A DNA stretch of 64,000 nt from Streptomyces avicenniae (GCF_000719135.1 NZ_JOEK01000009.1:620001-684000), one strand, 5' to 3'; positions 24,278-33,491 are shown, counted from the first letter of the stretch. The notes: a model not told the origin generated them from the sequence alone. Translations and numbers: made by a program.

Positions 24278-24835
24278 CTACACGCCGTTCTCACCCGTCC
24301 TGCCGTCGGCGAGTTCGCGGACGATGTCGAGGTGGCCCGCGTGCCGGGCGTACTCCTGGAGGAGGTGGTGGAGTATCCAGCCGAGCGTCGGCGCCTCCTC
24401 CTCGCGCTGGTAGCGGCCACGGCCCCCTGCCGGGGCGACGTCGGCGAGGTCGGCCGCCGTGACGATCGCGTGCGTGCGTGCGGCCTGCTCGCGGAACAGC
24501 CGGGTCACCTCCGCGACGGTCAGCCCCTCGGGGACGGTCCACCGGCCGTCCTTCAGGTGGTCGTCCCACGGGTCGGGCACGTCCTCGGAGAGGAACCCCC
24601 AGATCATCAGGCGGCGTTCGACGCGCTGGAGGTGCCAGAGCAGTTGGAGGGGTGTCCAGCCGGACGGCAGCCGTGAGCTGCCGAGCTGTTCCTCCGTCAG
24701 CCCGGCCACCTTCGCGAGCAGCACGCCGCGGTAGTGGTCGAGGTAGCCGAGTAACAGCTCCTTGGGGTCACTGAGCCGGGGCGAGGGCTCCGCCGCGACG
24801 CCTGGTGTCCTGTCGGATGTCCTGTCGGATGTCAT
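24278..24835 (-). CDS. DinB/DUF664-family protein (mycothiol-dependent transferase-like)
   Basis: A 185-residue four-helix-bundle protein of the DinB/YfiT superfamily. Metal-binding histidines are in LLWHLQRVERRLM and in HHLLQEYARHAGHLDIVRE, the DUF664 signature. This fold includes mycothiol-dependent maleylpyruvate isomerase and mycothiol S-transferases, so a thiol-transfer role is likely in an actinomycete. ATG 24835 is used. The first residues read TSDRTSDRTPG because of a tandem 12-base duplication in the DNA, probably a recent slippage event that does not touch the fold. Confidence 0.83.
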   Translation of the reverse strand: MTSDRTSDRTPGVAAEPSPRLSDPKELLLGYLDHYRGVLLAKVAGLTEEQLGSSRLPSGWTPLQLLWHLQRVERRLMIWGFLSEDVPDPWDDHLKDGRWTVPEGLTVAEVTRLFREQAARTHAIVTAADLADVAPAGGRGRYQREEEAPTLGWILHHLLQEYARHAGHLDIVRELADGRTGENGV

Positions 24836-24907
24836 GTTCGGAGCATGCCCGCGGCACCGGACGTCGGCACGTCCCACGACCGCCGGGCCCGTGGGCGGAC
24901 GCACGGC

Positions 24908-25411
24908 TCACGGCTCGGTGCGCCGCCTGGCGCGGGCGCGCTGGTAGGCGTCCCAGTCGTCGGGCGGGTACGTGGCCTGCGGGGCGGCGAGGCAGACGTC
25001 GATCTCGACGCCGAGTTCCGGCGCGAACCAGGACAGGTCGCGGATGATGCCCAGCGCCTCGACGGTCCGCCGCCCCAGCGGGCGTGCCATCCGGTCGAGC
25101 CCGCCAGGCAGCCCGGCGGGCCTGGCCGTCGCCTGGGCCTCGGCCCGCGCCGCCGCCCGGTCGAGCCCCGCGACGCGGTAACCGAGGGCTCGCGCCAGCG
25201 CCTCCGCCGCCCGCGCGGCGGCGGCGTGCAGCTCCCGCGCGCCGTTCTGCGTCTGGTGGGGGCCGCCCGCGGCGCGGTCGCCCGGGGCGGGGCGGCCGTA
25301 CAGCTCGTCCAGACGGGTCTGCTCCTCCGCCAGCATCCGGACGACGCGCTCCAGCGCGCGCAGCGCCCGCGTCATGTGTTCGACGTCAGCCCCGCGTTCG
25401 ACGTCAGCCAT
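24908..25411 (-). CDS. Hypothetical soluble protein, helical N-terminus
   Basis: A 167-residue protein from ATG 25411 (behind GGAGGG). Residues 10-100 are predicted mostly helical with Arg/Ala-rich stretches (ALRALERVVRMLAEEQTRLD, then AAAARAAEALARALGYRVAG). The C-terminal third, with LGIIRDLSWFAPELGVEIDV and YPPDDWDAYQRAR, looks folded. I do not recognise the family. It lies 72 bases before the DinB gene on the same strand and could be co-transcribed with it. Confidence 0.6.
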   Translation of the reverse strand: MADVERGADVEHMTRALRALERVVRMLAEEQTRLDELYGRPAPGDRAAGGPHQTQNGARELHAAAARAAEALARALGYRVAGLDRAAARAEAQATARPAGLPGGLDRMARPLGRRTVEALGIIRDLSWFAPELGVEIDVCLAAPQATYPPDDWDAYQRARARRRTEP

Positions 25412-25691
25412 GCGTTCCCTCCGACTCTCACGGGCGGGCGCCGGAGGACACCGGCCGCCGCACACCCTGCGTGTCCGTCCGGTGACGGTATCGGCACGGA
25501 TGGGGTGGGCGGGCCGCGTGGCAGGGCGGGGCGGGGCGAGGCCCGCCGTACGGACGGGCAGCGGCGCGGGGGGCGTCGATCAGTTCGACGGGTGGCCGGG
25601 CGGGCGCTCGGCTGCCGCGTCGCGCGACGCCCGCCGCGGATGGCCGTTTCGTGCAAGAGCGCGGCGGGGGTGGCGGCCTACTGTCGGCGCC

Positions 25692-26105
25692 ATGAACGGC
25701 ACCACGAGGGAATCGCGCCACATCAGCATCCGTATCGACCGTCCCGTCCAGGACGTGTACGCCTACGCGTCCGACCCCGTCAACCTCCCCGTCTGGGCTC
25801 ATGGCCTGGGGGATTCCGTCGAGAAGATCTACGGCGAGTGGGTCGCGCCGTCCTCGCCCATGGGGCGCGTCGTGGTCGCGTTCGCGCCCCGGAACACGCT
25901 GGGCGTGTTCGACCACGACGTCACGCTCCCCTCGGGCGAGAAGGTCTACAACCCGGTCCGCGTGATCGCCGAAGGACCGGGGAGCGAGGTGGTGTTCACC
26001 CTGCGGCGGCGGCCGGGGATGAGCGACGCCGACTTCACGCGCGACGCCGACACGGTCGCCGCCGACCTCGCCAGGCTCAAGGGGCTGCTGGAGTCGGCGG
26101 GTTGA
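25692..26105 (+). CDS. SRPBCC-like small protein
   Basis: A 137-residue protein from ATG 25692. It opens SRHISIRIDRPVQDVYAYAS, the classic first strand and helices of the START/SRPBCC fold (family often annotated 'SRPBCC family protein'), followed by LPVWAHGLG and a hydrophobic cavity-lining pattern. Many such proteins bind hydrophobic ligands or protect against them. No catalytic residues are evident. Its 3' end overlaps the convergent S9 peptidase gene by 29 bases, so transcription of one may interfere with the other. Confidence 0.7.
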   Translation: MNGTTRESRHISIRIDRPVQDVYAYASDPVNLPVWAHGLGDSVEKIYGEWVAPSSPMGRVVVAFAPRNTLGVFDHDVTLPSGEKVYNPVRVIAEGPGSEVVFTLRRRPGMSDADFTRDADTVAADLARLKGLLESAG

Positions 26106-28119
26106 CCCCCTCCGGCGTCCCGCCGCGCAGGACGAGCGGCGGGACGTCGGGGCGCGTCACGCCGAACACCGTCAGGTAGAGGCCGAGTTCGGCCTCCAGC
26201 GCACGCCGGATGGTCGCCTCGGCGCGGAAGCCGTGCCCCTCGCCCTCGAACGTCAGGTACGCGTGCGGCACGCCGTGCACGGCCGCCTCGGCGACGAACC
26301 GTTCGGCCTGCGCGGGCGGGCAGATGACGTCGTCCAGGCCCTGGAGGAGCAGGAACGGCGCGGTGACGCGGTCGGCGTGCCCGGCGGGCGAGCGGTCCCG
26401 GTACCGCTCGGGCACCTCGGCGAGGGGCCCGACCAGGGATTCGAGGTAGTGCGACTCGAAGTCGTGCGTCTCGTCCTGGGCCCAGGCCGTGAGGTCGAGG
26501 ACGGGGTAGCTGATCGCGCCGCACGCGTACCGGCCCGCGAGCGCCGGGGCGGCCAGCGAGGCGGCCGTCGTCCAGCCGCCCGCGCTGCCGCCCCTGACGG
26601 CGAGCCGCGCGGGGTCGGCGGCGCCCTCGGCGGCGAGCGCGGCGGCCACGGCGGCGCAGTCCTCGACGTCCACGACGCCCCACGCGCCGCGCAGCCGCTC
26701 CCGGTAGGCGCGCCCGTGGCCCGTGGAGCCGCCGTAGTTGACCTCGGCGACGCCGATGCCGCGCGAGGTGAAGTAGGCGATCTCCAGGTCGAGGACGAGC
26801 GGGGCGCGGGAGGTCGGGCCGCCGTGGGCCCGGATGACGTACGGGGGGCGCGTGCCGTCCTCGCCCGCCGCGTCGGGGTGCCGGGGCGGGTACACCTGGG
26901 CGTGCACCTCGGCGCCGTCCTCGCGGGTGACGGTCACGGCGCGCGGCTGCGGCAGGTACGCGGGATCCACCGCGTCGCGGTGCGCCCGCGCGACGACGAC
27001 GCAGTGGCCCGTGCTGGTGTCGAGGCGGACGATCTCGTGGTGGCGGCCCGGACCGGCCGCGATGCCGGTGACGCGGGTGCCGTGCACGGCGAGCGTCGGG
27101 GACCACTCGGTCCAGGGTCCTGGCACGTCGGCCAGGTCGCCGGTGGCGGGGTCCAGGACGCCGAGCCTGGCCTCGCCCCGGCCGTGGAGGACGGCGACGG
27201 TGCCGTCCGCGAGGGGCGCGAACCAGCGGTACCCGATGTGCCACAGCGCGTCGGCGAACTCCTCCTCGCGCGGGCACAGGGCGACGGCCTCGCCCGTCGC
27301 GGGATCGAGGCGGTACGGGTTCCACCAGCCGCCGCGGTCGCTGACGGCGAGGAGGGCGCCGTCCGGCGTCCACTCGGCCTGGGCGACGGACTCGGCGGGG
27401 CCGCCCGCGAGGACGCGGACGCCGGTGAGCCGACGGCCGCCGGGGCCTTCCGTGACGTCGGCGAGCAGCAGCTCCGTGCCGTCCCAGGGCATGCGCGGGT
27501 GGTCCCAGCCGAGCCAGACGGCGCGGCGGCCGTCGGGCGAGAGCCGGGGCGTGGTGACGAACCGGTGCCGCTCGTCCGTCAGTTCGCGCAGGGCGGAGCG
27601 GTCCTCGGCGGCCGAGCCGTCCAGCGGGACGGCGACCGGCACCCGGCGTACGTCGCCCGGGCCCTCGCCGGTGAACTCCTCCAGCACGCACCACACCTCG
27701 TCGCCCTCGACGGCGAGATCGCCGAAGCGCAGCCCGCCGCCGACCGGCGACAGCGGCGTCAGCGGGCGCGGCTGCGCGCCGCCCGGCGCGTCGGGCTCGA
27801 AGGCGCGCAGCCGCTGGTCGGCGAAGTGCGCGAAGACGACGAGGGGCCCGCCGGACGCGCGCGGCGTCGCGGCCCAGGGGACGCCGCCGTACTCGACGAG
27901 GCGGCTGCGGACGTTCCACGGCTCGGGGAGCACGCTCACGGGCGCCTCGGCGTCCGGGAGGAGCCGCAGCAGGGCGCGTCTGCCGCCCTCGGCGGGCCGG
28001 GGCTCGGTCCACCACAGCTCGTCGCCGACGGCGCCGAGGTACTCGGGTTTCCCGTCGTGCGCCGCGACCATGGCGGCGTCGATGGGTGAGGTCCAACTGC
28101 CGTACGGTGCGCGGTGCAT
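26077..28119 (-). CDS. S9 prolyl-oligopeptidase-family serine peptidase
   Basis: A 680-residue two-domain enzyme: an N-terminal seven-bladed beta-propeller (about residues 20-400, with repeated WDLG-like and DGxLLAVSDRGGWWN blades) and a C-terminal alpha/beta-hydrolase domain. The catalytic serine is in RGGSAGGWTT, the Asp in LLQGLDDVICPP, and the His in GEGHGFRAE near the end. It has no signal peptide, so it acts in the cytoplasm on short peptides or acyl-aminoacyl peptides. It is the last of three peptidase genes on one strand; the M20 gene ends 13 bases upstream. Confidence 0.88.
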   Translation of the reverse strand: MHRAPYGSWTSPIDAAMVAAHDGKPEYLGAVGDELWWTEPRPAEGGRRALLRLLPDAEAPVSVLPEPWNVRSRLVEYGGVPWAATPRASGGPLVVFAHFADQRLRAFEPDAPGGAQPRPLTPLSPVGGGLRFGDLAVEGDEVWCVLEEFTGEGPGDVRRVPVAVPLDGSAAEDRSALRELTDERHRFVTTPRLSPDGRRAVWLGWDHPRMPWDGTELLLADVTEGPGGRRLTGVRVLAGGPAESVAQAEWTPDGALLAVSDRGGWWNPYRLDPATGEAVALCPREEEFADALWHIGYRWFAPLADGTVAVLHGRGEARLGVLDPATGDLADVPGPWTEWSPTLAVHGTRVTGIAAGPGRHHEIVRLDTSTGHCVVVARAHRDAVDPAYLPQPRAVTVTREDGAEVHAQVYPPRHPDAAGEDGTRPPYVIRAHGGPTSRAPLVLDLEIAYFTSRGIGVAEVNYGGSTGHGRAYRERLRGAWGVVDVEDCAAVAAALAAEGAADPARLAVRGGSAGGWTTAASLAAPALAGRYACGAISYPVLDLTAWAQDETHDFESHYLESLVGPLAEVPERYRDRSPAGHADRVTAPFLLLQGLDDVICPPAQAERFVAEAAVHGVPHAYLTFEGEGHGFRAEATIRRALEAELGLYLTVFGVTRPDVPPLVLRGGTPEGVNPPTPAAP

Positions 28120-28132
28120 GGGAGGGGTCTCC

Positions 28133-29479
28133 TTAGAGGGCGCGCAGGGCGCGGTCGAGCACGCGGGTGCCGAAGTGGAGGGCGTCCACCGGTACCCGTT
28201 CGTCCACGCCGTGGAACATCGCCTGGTAGTCGAAGCCTTCCGGCATCCGCAGGGGCATGAAGCCGTAGCCCTTGATGCCGAGGCGGGAGAACTGCTTGGC
28301 GTCCGTGCCGCCCGACATGCAGTACGGGATGACGTGCGCGCCGGGGTCGAAGTGCCGCAGGGCCTCGGCGAGGACGGCGAACGTCGGCCCGTCCACGGGG
28401 GCTTCGAGGGGGATCTCGTGGTGCAGGTAGGACCACGAGACGTCGGGGCCGGTCAGCGCGTCCATCGTGGCGGTGAACTCGTCGTCCCAGCCGGGGAGTA
28501 CGCGGCCGTCCACGTGCGCCGTGGCGCTGCCCGGGATGACGTTCACCTTGTAACCGGCGCTGAGCATCGTGGGGTTGGCGCTGTTGCGCAGGGTGGGGGT
28601 GACGAGGGCGGCGGCCGGGCCGATGGCGGCGACGAGGTCGTCGAGCGTACGGGCCAGGGCGGCGGTGTCCTGCTGGTCGAGGTCGGGCAGCGGCACGCCG
28701 TGGAGGGCGGCCAGTTCGGTGAGGGCGGCCCTGACGGTGGCGGTGAGGCGCGGCGGCCAGGTGTGCTCGCCGATGCGCTGGACGGCGGCGGCGAGGCGCG
28801 TGACAGCGTTCTCGCGGTTGACGCGGGAGCCGTGCCCGGCGCGGCCGGTGGCGGTGAGGGAGAGCCAGGCCGTGCCGCGTTCTCCGGCGGCGACGGGGTA
28901 GATGCGGCGGCCGTCCCCGGGGTGGAAGGTGTACGCGCCGGACTCGCCGATGGCCTCGGTGCAGCCGTCGAACAGGTCGCGGTGCTCGCTCACGAGGTAG
29001 CCGGAGCCGTAGTCGGCGGTGTCCTCCTCGTCGGCGGTGAAGGCGAGGACGATGTCGCGGCGCGGCCTGACACCGGCGCGGGCCCAGGCGCGGACGACGG
29101 CGAGGACCATGGCGTCGGCGTCCTTCATGTCCACGGCGCCCCGGCCCCAGACGACGCCGTCGCGCACCTCGCCGGCGAACGGCGGCACGCTCCACTCCGA
29201 CGCGTCGGCGGGCACGACGTCCAGATGGCCGTGGACGAGGAGGGCGTCGGCGCCCGGGTCGCTGCCCGCCACGCGGGCGACGACGTTGGTGCGTCCCGGC
29301 GCCTTCTCCAGCAGCCGCGGGCTGAGCCCGGCCTCGGCGAGGCGTGCGGCGACGTACTCGGCGGCGGGCCGCTCACCGCCGTCACCCCCGCCCCGGTTGG
29401 TGGTGTCGAGGCGGATGAGATCGGCGGTGAAGCGGACCGCCTCCTCAAGCGCCGTGCCGTCGATGTGCTGCTCAGCCAT
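28133..29479 (-). CDS. M20-family metallopeptidase
   Basis: A 448-residue co-catalytic dizinc peptidase. The zinc and catalytic residues are visible: LVHGHLDVVPA (His, Asp) near residue 83, GRGAVDMKD (Asp) near 117, ADEEDTAD (catalytic Glu and zinc Glu) near 150 and a late His in YQAMFHGVDE; a dimerisation domain with GRAGHGS is inserted in the middle. Members cleave dipeptides, N-acyl amino acids or D-peptides. It overlaps the end of the M55 gene by 8 bases and precedes the S9 gene, so the three are probably one operon for peptide breakdown. Confidence 0.88.
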   Translation of the reverse strand: MAEQHIDGTALEEAVRFTADLIRLDTTNRGGGDGGERPAAEYVAARLAEAGLSPRLLEKAPGRTNVVARVAGSDPGADALLVHGHLDVVPADASEWSVPPFAGEVRDGVVWGRGAVDMKDADAMVLAVVRAWARAGVRPRRDIVLAFTADEEDTADYGSGYLVSEHRDLFDGCTEAIGESGAYTFHPGDGRRIYPVAAGERGTAWLSLTATGRAGHGSRVNRENAVTRLAAAVQRIGEHTWPPRLTATVRAALTELAALHGVPLPDLDQQDTAALARTLDDLVAAIGPAAALVTPTLRNSANPTMLSAGYKVNVIPGSATAHVDGRVLPGWDDEFTATMDALTGPDVSWSYLHHEIPLEAPVDGPTFAVLAEALRHFDPGAHVIPYCMSGGTDAKQFSRLGIKGYGFMPLRMPEGFDYQAMFHGVDERVPVDALHFGTRVLDRALRAL

Positions 29480-30308
29480 ACCATTCCTCCACCGCGGCGG
29501 ACACCACGGTCGTGACCGCCTTGAAACACCTGATTCCGTCGTACATCGTCGCCGCGCGGTACGCCACGCGGCGGGGGCCCGTCTGCTCGACGCCGGGGAC
29601 CACAGTGGCGGAGCCCGCGAGGTGTTCGGCGTCGAACTCGATCTCGACGAGGCGCTCGCGCGGCGGCGGCGGGGCGTGGCGCGTGGCGAGCGCGACGGCC
29701 TTCGCGGCGGCGGCGCGGATGTCCGCGGCGGTGCGGGCCGGGGTGCGGCAGACGGCCGCGTAGCGCGAGACGTAGTCCTTGACGGCGACGCCGACCGCGT
29801 CGGGGGCCCAGCGGCGGGCGTCGTCGCAGGTGCGGTCGTCGCCGGTGACGAGGATCACCGGGGTGCCGAACTCGGCGGCCACCAGGGCGTTCAGCAGGCC
29901 CTCGCTCGCGCGGGCGCCGTCCACGAAGACGCCGGTGAGGGAGTTGCCGAGGTAGGTGTGGGCGAGGACGCCCTCGTCGCCCGCGCCGGTGTGGTAGCCG
30001 ACGAACGCGATGCCGTCCACGTCGCCGTGCTGGACGCCCTCCACCATGCTGAGGGCCTTGTGCCGCCCGGTGAGGAGCTGGGCGCGGTCGTCCAGCTGTT
30101 CGAGCAGCAGGTTGCGCATCGTCATGTGCGCCTCGTTGACGACGACCTCGGTGGCGCCGCCGTCGTGGAACCCGGCGACGGCGGCGTTCACGTCCGAGGT
30201 GAACAGCGGGCGGCAGCGCTGCCACTCGGGCGTGCCCGGCAGGCAGTCGGCGGGCCAGGTGACGCCGGTGGCCCCCTCCATGTCGGCCGAGACAAGGATC
30301 TTCGTCAT
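29472..30308 (-). CDS. M55 D-aminopeptidase (DppA-like)
   Basis: A 278-residue zinc peptidase of family M55. The metal ligands of Bacillus DppA are visible in the same order: SADMEGATG (Asp, Glu) near residue 7, a His in NEAHMTMRN near 60, a His in GYHTGAGDEG near 105, and a Glu in the following segment. DppA cuts D-Ala-D-Ala and D-Ala peptides as part of adaptation to starvation. The presence of M20 and S9 peptidases directly downstream suggests that the operon recycles murein-derived or imported D-amino acid peptides. ATG 30308 begins the protein. Cytoplasmic decamer expected from the family. Confidence 0.88.
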   Translation of the reverse strand: MTKILVSADMEGATGVTWPADCLPGTPEWQRCRPLFTSDVNAAVAGFHDGGATEVVVNEAHMTMRNLLLEQLDDRAQLLTGRHKALSMVEGVQHGDVDGIAFVGYHTGAGDEGVLAHTYLGNSLTGVFVDGARASEGLLNALVAAEFGTPVILVTGDDRTCDDARRWAPDAVGVAVKDYVSRYAAVCRTPARTAADIRAAAAKAVALATRHAPPPPRERLVEIEFDAEHLAGSATVVPGVEQTGPRRVAYRAATMYDGIRCFKAVTTVVSAAVEEWYG

Positions 30309-30348
30309 GCCGCGTCACGTTACCGGCCGTCACCGGTGATCAGCCAGA

Positions 30349-32715
30349 TCAGGGGCGGTGCGGCAGGTCCTGTTCGCACCAGACGGTGGTGCCGTGGTCG
30401 GTGTGCCCGCTGCCCCAGCTGCGCGCCAGGCGGCTGACGACCTGGAGGCCGCGGCCTGACTCGTCCGTCGGTGACGGGTCGAGCAGGAGGGGGCGCTCGT
30501 GTCCGTCGTCGGTGACCTCGCACAGCAGCGTGTCGGCGCGGACGAGGCGCAGCTCGACGGGGCCGCGGCGCGCGTGGCTCAGGGCGTTGGTGACCAGCTC
30601 GCTGACCAGGAGCGTCGCGGTGTCGGCGACGGCTTCAAGGCCCCAGTCGCGCAGCTGCATGCGGACGAGGCTCCGCGCGTGGGGCACGTAGGAGGCGTCG
30701 AGCCCGAGGCGCCAGAACGCCGTGTCGCGCGGGGCGACGCGGCCGAGGCGCGCGGTGAGGAGCGTCGTCCCGGCGTCGCGTGCTCCGGCCGGGGTGACGG
30801 CGGCCAGGGCGCGGGCGACGGCGTCGCACAGGTCGTCGGCCGGGTCCTGGCCGCGGACGGCGGCGTCGCACAGGGCGGCGAGGCGGACGCCCGGGTGTCG
30901 GCCGCGTACCTCGGCGAGGCCGTCCGTGCACAGGACGAGGCGGTCACCGGCGGTGACGGGAACGGTCACGGTGGTGAAGGGGACGCCGCCGACGCCGACC
31001 GGGGCGCCCACGGGCAGGTCGAGCGCGCGGGCGGCGCCGTGCGCCGGGATGAGGACGGGCGGGAGGTGACCGGCCGTGGCGACGCGCAGCTCGGAGCGGA
31101 TCGGGTCGTGGACGGCGAACAGGCAGGTGGCGAGGGGGAGGCCGCCGAGCCGGTGGACGAGGTCGTCGAGGCTGCGCAGCAGGTGTGCGGGGTCGGGCTC
31201 CTGGGCGGCGAGGGTCTGGACGACGGTGCGTAAGCGGTGCGCGGGGGCGTGCCCGAGGGCGCGTCCGGCGACGAGGGCCGTGCGGCAGCCGGGCAGACGG
31301 ATGGCGTCGGACCAGTCGGCCGTGGCGCCGCCGATGCGGGCGCCGGGCAGGAGACGGCTGGCCGTCTCGCAGGCGAACAGGGGCGCGGGAGGCGGGCCGG
31401 GGGGTTCCGCGTGGAGGGCGCGCAGGCGGGCGTTGTCGAGGAGGGGCCCGGCGCGGTCGGCGATGTCGGCGGCGGCCGTGAGGTCGGCGCGGGTGAAGCC
31501 GGGGCGCTCGGGGTGGCGGAGCAGCACGAGGAAGCCGAAGACGGAGCGTCCCGCCATGAGCGGCACGGTGAGCAGCGAGCGGCGGGTGAGCGGCGGCATG
31601 GCGTCGCGCGCGCCGAGCGGGGCGGCGACGGCGCGTGCGTCGGCCTCGGTGAGGCGTGGCACGAGGACGGGCCGCCCGGTCGTCACGCATTCGGCGAACG
31701 GTGTCCCGGCGGGCAGGGCCGTGGGGCGGTCGGCGCGCCCGGCGGCGCGTACGCCGTCGTGGGAGTGGGCGAGGGCGACGCGGAGCCAGCGCGTCGTGGC
31801 GTCGGTCGGTCCGGCGGGGAACGGGGCGCCGGTGACGGCCTGTTCGCGCAGATACGTTCCGGCGATGTCGGCGAAGCGGGGCACGAGGGAGCGGCCGAGT
31901 GCCTCGACGGCGCCCGCGAGGTCGGTGCCCGCACCGCCGCCTATCGCGCGGAGCAGGTCGAGCAGTTCGGGCGGCGCGAGCGGCGCGGCGGGCGGCGGCG
32001 GCGCCTCGGGGGCGGGGGTATCGGCGGCGGGATCGGGGTCGGGGGCGGCCGTGCCCCAGTCGGGGGTGACGGGCTCCCAGCGCGCCTCGTCGCGGAGTTC
32101 GAGGTACGGGTAGCCGTACGCGACGACCTGCCGCGCGATGTGTCCGGCGTCCTCCTCGCGCATCCCGAGGAGCAGCCCGGCGAGGCTGCCGTGCAGGCGT
32201 GCCGGGTCGTCCGGGGGGCCGTCGTGCGCCCCGAGCGCGGGGGCGAACGCGTCGCGGCCGGTGCGGCGGACGGCGGCGCTGTCCACGGCGAGGAGGAGCA
32301 CGCGGGCGGTGCCGGGCCCGCGCAGGGGGTACGCCCACCACAGCAGGTCGCGGCGGTACGGCCGCGCGCCGCTGCCCCGGGTGGAGAACATGCCCGCCGT
32401 GGCGGCGGCGAAGGTCGTCATGTCCGTGCCGAAGATGGTCTCGCGGCGGTGTGCCGGGTCCAGCGGCCCGCCGTCGTCGGGGACGGCCGTGTGCGCGGGG
32501 CCGCTGTCCCTGACGGACGCGACGGGCATGACGTCCACGGCCCGGCGGCCGACGGCCGCCGCGCGCGGCACGTCGAAGAGCCCGGCCGCGCCGGTGTTCC
32601 AGTGGGCGATGACGGCGGCGCCGTCGAGGACGACCACGGCGACGGGGATGCCGTCGCCCGGTGTGTCCCCGGCACGGGGGCGGCGCGGGTGCGGAGGGTC
32701 CTGTTCGGCGGCCAC
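30349..32715 (-). CDS. Multidomain PAS-GAF-PP2C(SpoIIE)-HATPase regulator with atypical phosphatase site
   Basis: The 788-residue protein starts at GTG 32715 behind GAAGGAGAAG. A PAS-like sensor (about residues 22-140), a GAF domain (about 263-430), a SpoIIE-type PP2C phosphatase (about 450-650) and a C-terminal anti-sigma-type ATPase (about 660-788, with N-box ELVTNALSH, G1 TDDG and GRGLQVV) follow each other. Streptomyces has many such proteins that switch anti-sigma partners. In the PP2C domain the motif usually written GDVxGHG reads GRALGHA, so an Asp that binds metal is Arg485, while DWSD, CTDGLAE and the late Asp are kept. It may be an inactive or altered phosphatase. Signals unknown; soluble. 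Confidence 0.83.
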   Translation of the reverse strand: MAAEQDPPHPRRPRAGDTPGDGIPVAVVVLDGAAVIAHWNTGAAGLFDVPRAAAVGRRAVDVMPVASVRDSGPAHTAVPDDGGPLDPAHRRETIFGTDMTTFAAATAGMFSTRGSGARPYRRDLLWWAYPLRGPGTARVLLLAVDSAAVRRTGRDAFAPALGAHDGPPDDPARLHGSLAGLLLGMREEDAGHIARQVVAYGYPYLELRDEARWEPVTPDWGTAAPDPDPAADTPAPEAPPPPAAPLAPPELLDLLRAIGGGAGTDLAGAVEALGRSLVPRFADIAGTYLREQAVTGAPFPAGPTDATTRWLRVALAHSHDGVRAAGRADRPTALPAGTPFAECVTTGRPVLVPRLTEADARAVAAPLGARDAMPPLTRRSLLTVPLMAGRSVFGFLVLLRHPERPGFTRADLTAAADIADRAGPLLDNARLRALHAEPPGPPPAPLFACETASRLLPGARIGGATADWSDAIRLPGCRTALVAGRALGHAPAHRLRTVVQTLAAQEPDPAHLLRSLDDLVHRLGGLPLATCLFAVHDPIRSELRVATAGHLPPVLIPAHGAARALDLPVGAPVGVGGVPFTTVTVPVTAGDRLVLCTDGLAEVRGRHPGVRLAALCDAAVRGQDPADDLCDAVARALAAVTPAGARDAGTTLLTARLGRVAPRDTAFWRLGLDASYVPHARSLVRMQLRDWGLEAVADTATLLVSELVTNALSHARRGPVELRLVRADTLLCEVTDDGHERPLLLDPSPTDESGRGLQVVSRLARSWGSGHTDHGTTVWCEQDLPHRP

Positions 32716-32792
32716 CGGCTTCTCCTTCGAAGCGGAAAACGGTCGCGGGCGCGCTCCCGGCCCCGAGGCGCGGCCGGGAGGGGGGTCCCGGG

Positions 32793-33239
32793 TCAGACGG
32801 CCGCCATGTGGGCGGCCAGGTTGTCGAGGACGCGGTCGTGGGCGGCGCCGAGGGAGCGCGGCGCGAAGGTCCGTTCGAAGAAGCCGCCGATGCCTCCGGC
32901 GCCCTCCCAGGTGGTGCGCAGCGTCACGCGGGCGCGCTTGTCGCCGATGCGTTCGACGGTGAACTCGGTGACGAGCGTGGAGTTGCGGTCGGTCTCGACG
33001 ATGCGGCCCTCGCCCGGCTCGCTGATCTCCAGCACGCAGTCGCGCACGCGCTTGGAGGTGGCGTGGAACCGCAGGCGCACCACGGTGCCCGCGCCGTCGC
33101 CGCCCTCCTCGACGGCGTAGTCCGTGTACTGCTCGGGCAGCAGCTTGGGGTGGACGTCGCGGTAGTCGGCGAGCGCGTCCAGGACGTCCTCGTGGTCCGC
33201 CGGGATCTCTCGCTGCCTGACGACCTCGATCTGCGCCAC
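32793..33239 (-). CDS. SRPBCC-family protein (polyketide cyclase/dehydrase-like)
   Basis: A 148-residue protein starting at GTG 33239 with CAGGAG upstream. It shows the helix-grip pattern of the polyketide_cyc2 family: VAQIEVVRQREIPADHEDVL, then HPKLLPEQYTDYAVEEGGDG, strand VTLRTTWEG and a C-terminal long helix HDRVLDNLAAHM that closes the hydrophobic cavity. No active-site residues are conserved in this family. It is 77 bases downstream of nothing on its strand and upstream of the regulator gene, which it might serve; it is divergent from the radical SAM gene. Confidence 0.75.
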   Translation of the reverse strand: MAQIEVVRQREIPADHEDVLDALADYRDVHPKLLPEQYTDYAVEEGGDGAGTVVRLRFHATSKRVRDCVLEISEPGEGRIVETDRNSTLVTEFTVERIGDKRARVTLRTTWEGAGGIGGFFERTFAPRSLGAAHDRVLDNLAAHMAAV

Positions 33240-33394
33240 GCCTGCTCCTGCCGTCGTACGGGATGTGGCGGTCAGCCAACCATCCGTGCACGGCGATACC
33301 CAAATCCGCAGGCCCCGGCGCGGGTTGACGTCCGGCCCGACGGCCGCCGCGTTCGAATCCCGTGTCGAACGGGGGCACGCCCCGGCGTATCGGC

Positions 33395-33428
33395 TTGACA
33401 CCCGAGATTCGAACATGTGTCCTAGATG
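33395..33428 (+). promoter_or_regulatory. Promoter with LexA-like (SOS) box before the SplB-like gene
   Basis: TTGACA at 33395 is a strong -35 element, and CTAGAT at 33422 a plausible -10, though the spacing is long (21). Between them CGAACATGTGTCCT (33410-33423) matches 12 of 14 positions of the actinobacterial LexA consensus CGAACRNRYGTTYG. Confidence 0.5.
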
Positions 33429-33491
33429 CAGACAAACGAATACCTGTTCGAATCGTGCGTCGGTGGAGAACCGGCGGTGAGGAGGCCCGCG

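Noticed and set aside
26834..29515. Long plus-strand open frame antisense to the peptidase operon
   Set aside because: Composition is biased, no domain is visible, and the opposite strand holds three clear peptidases.
33349..33366. GTTCGAATCCCG, which looks like a tRNA T-loop
   Set aside because: The bases on both sides cannot form the T-stem or an acceptor stem, and no anticodon or D arm can be folded upstream. It is more likely a regulatory palindrome fragment near the SplB-like gene.
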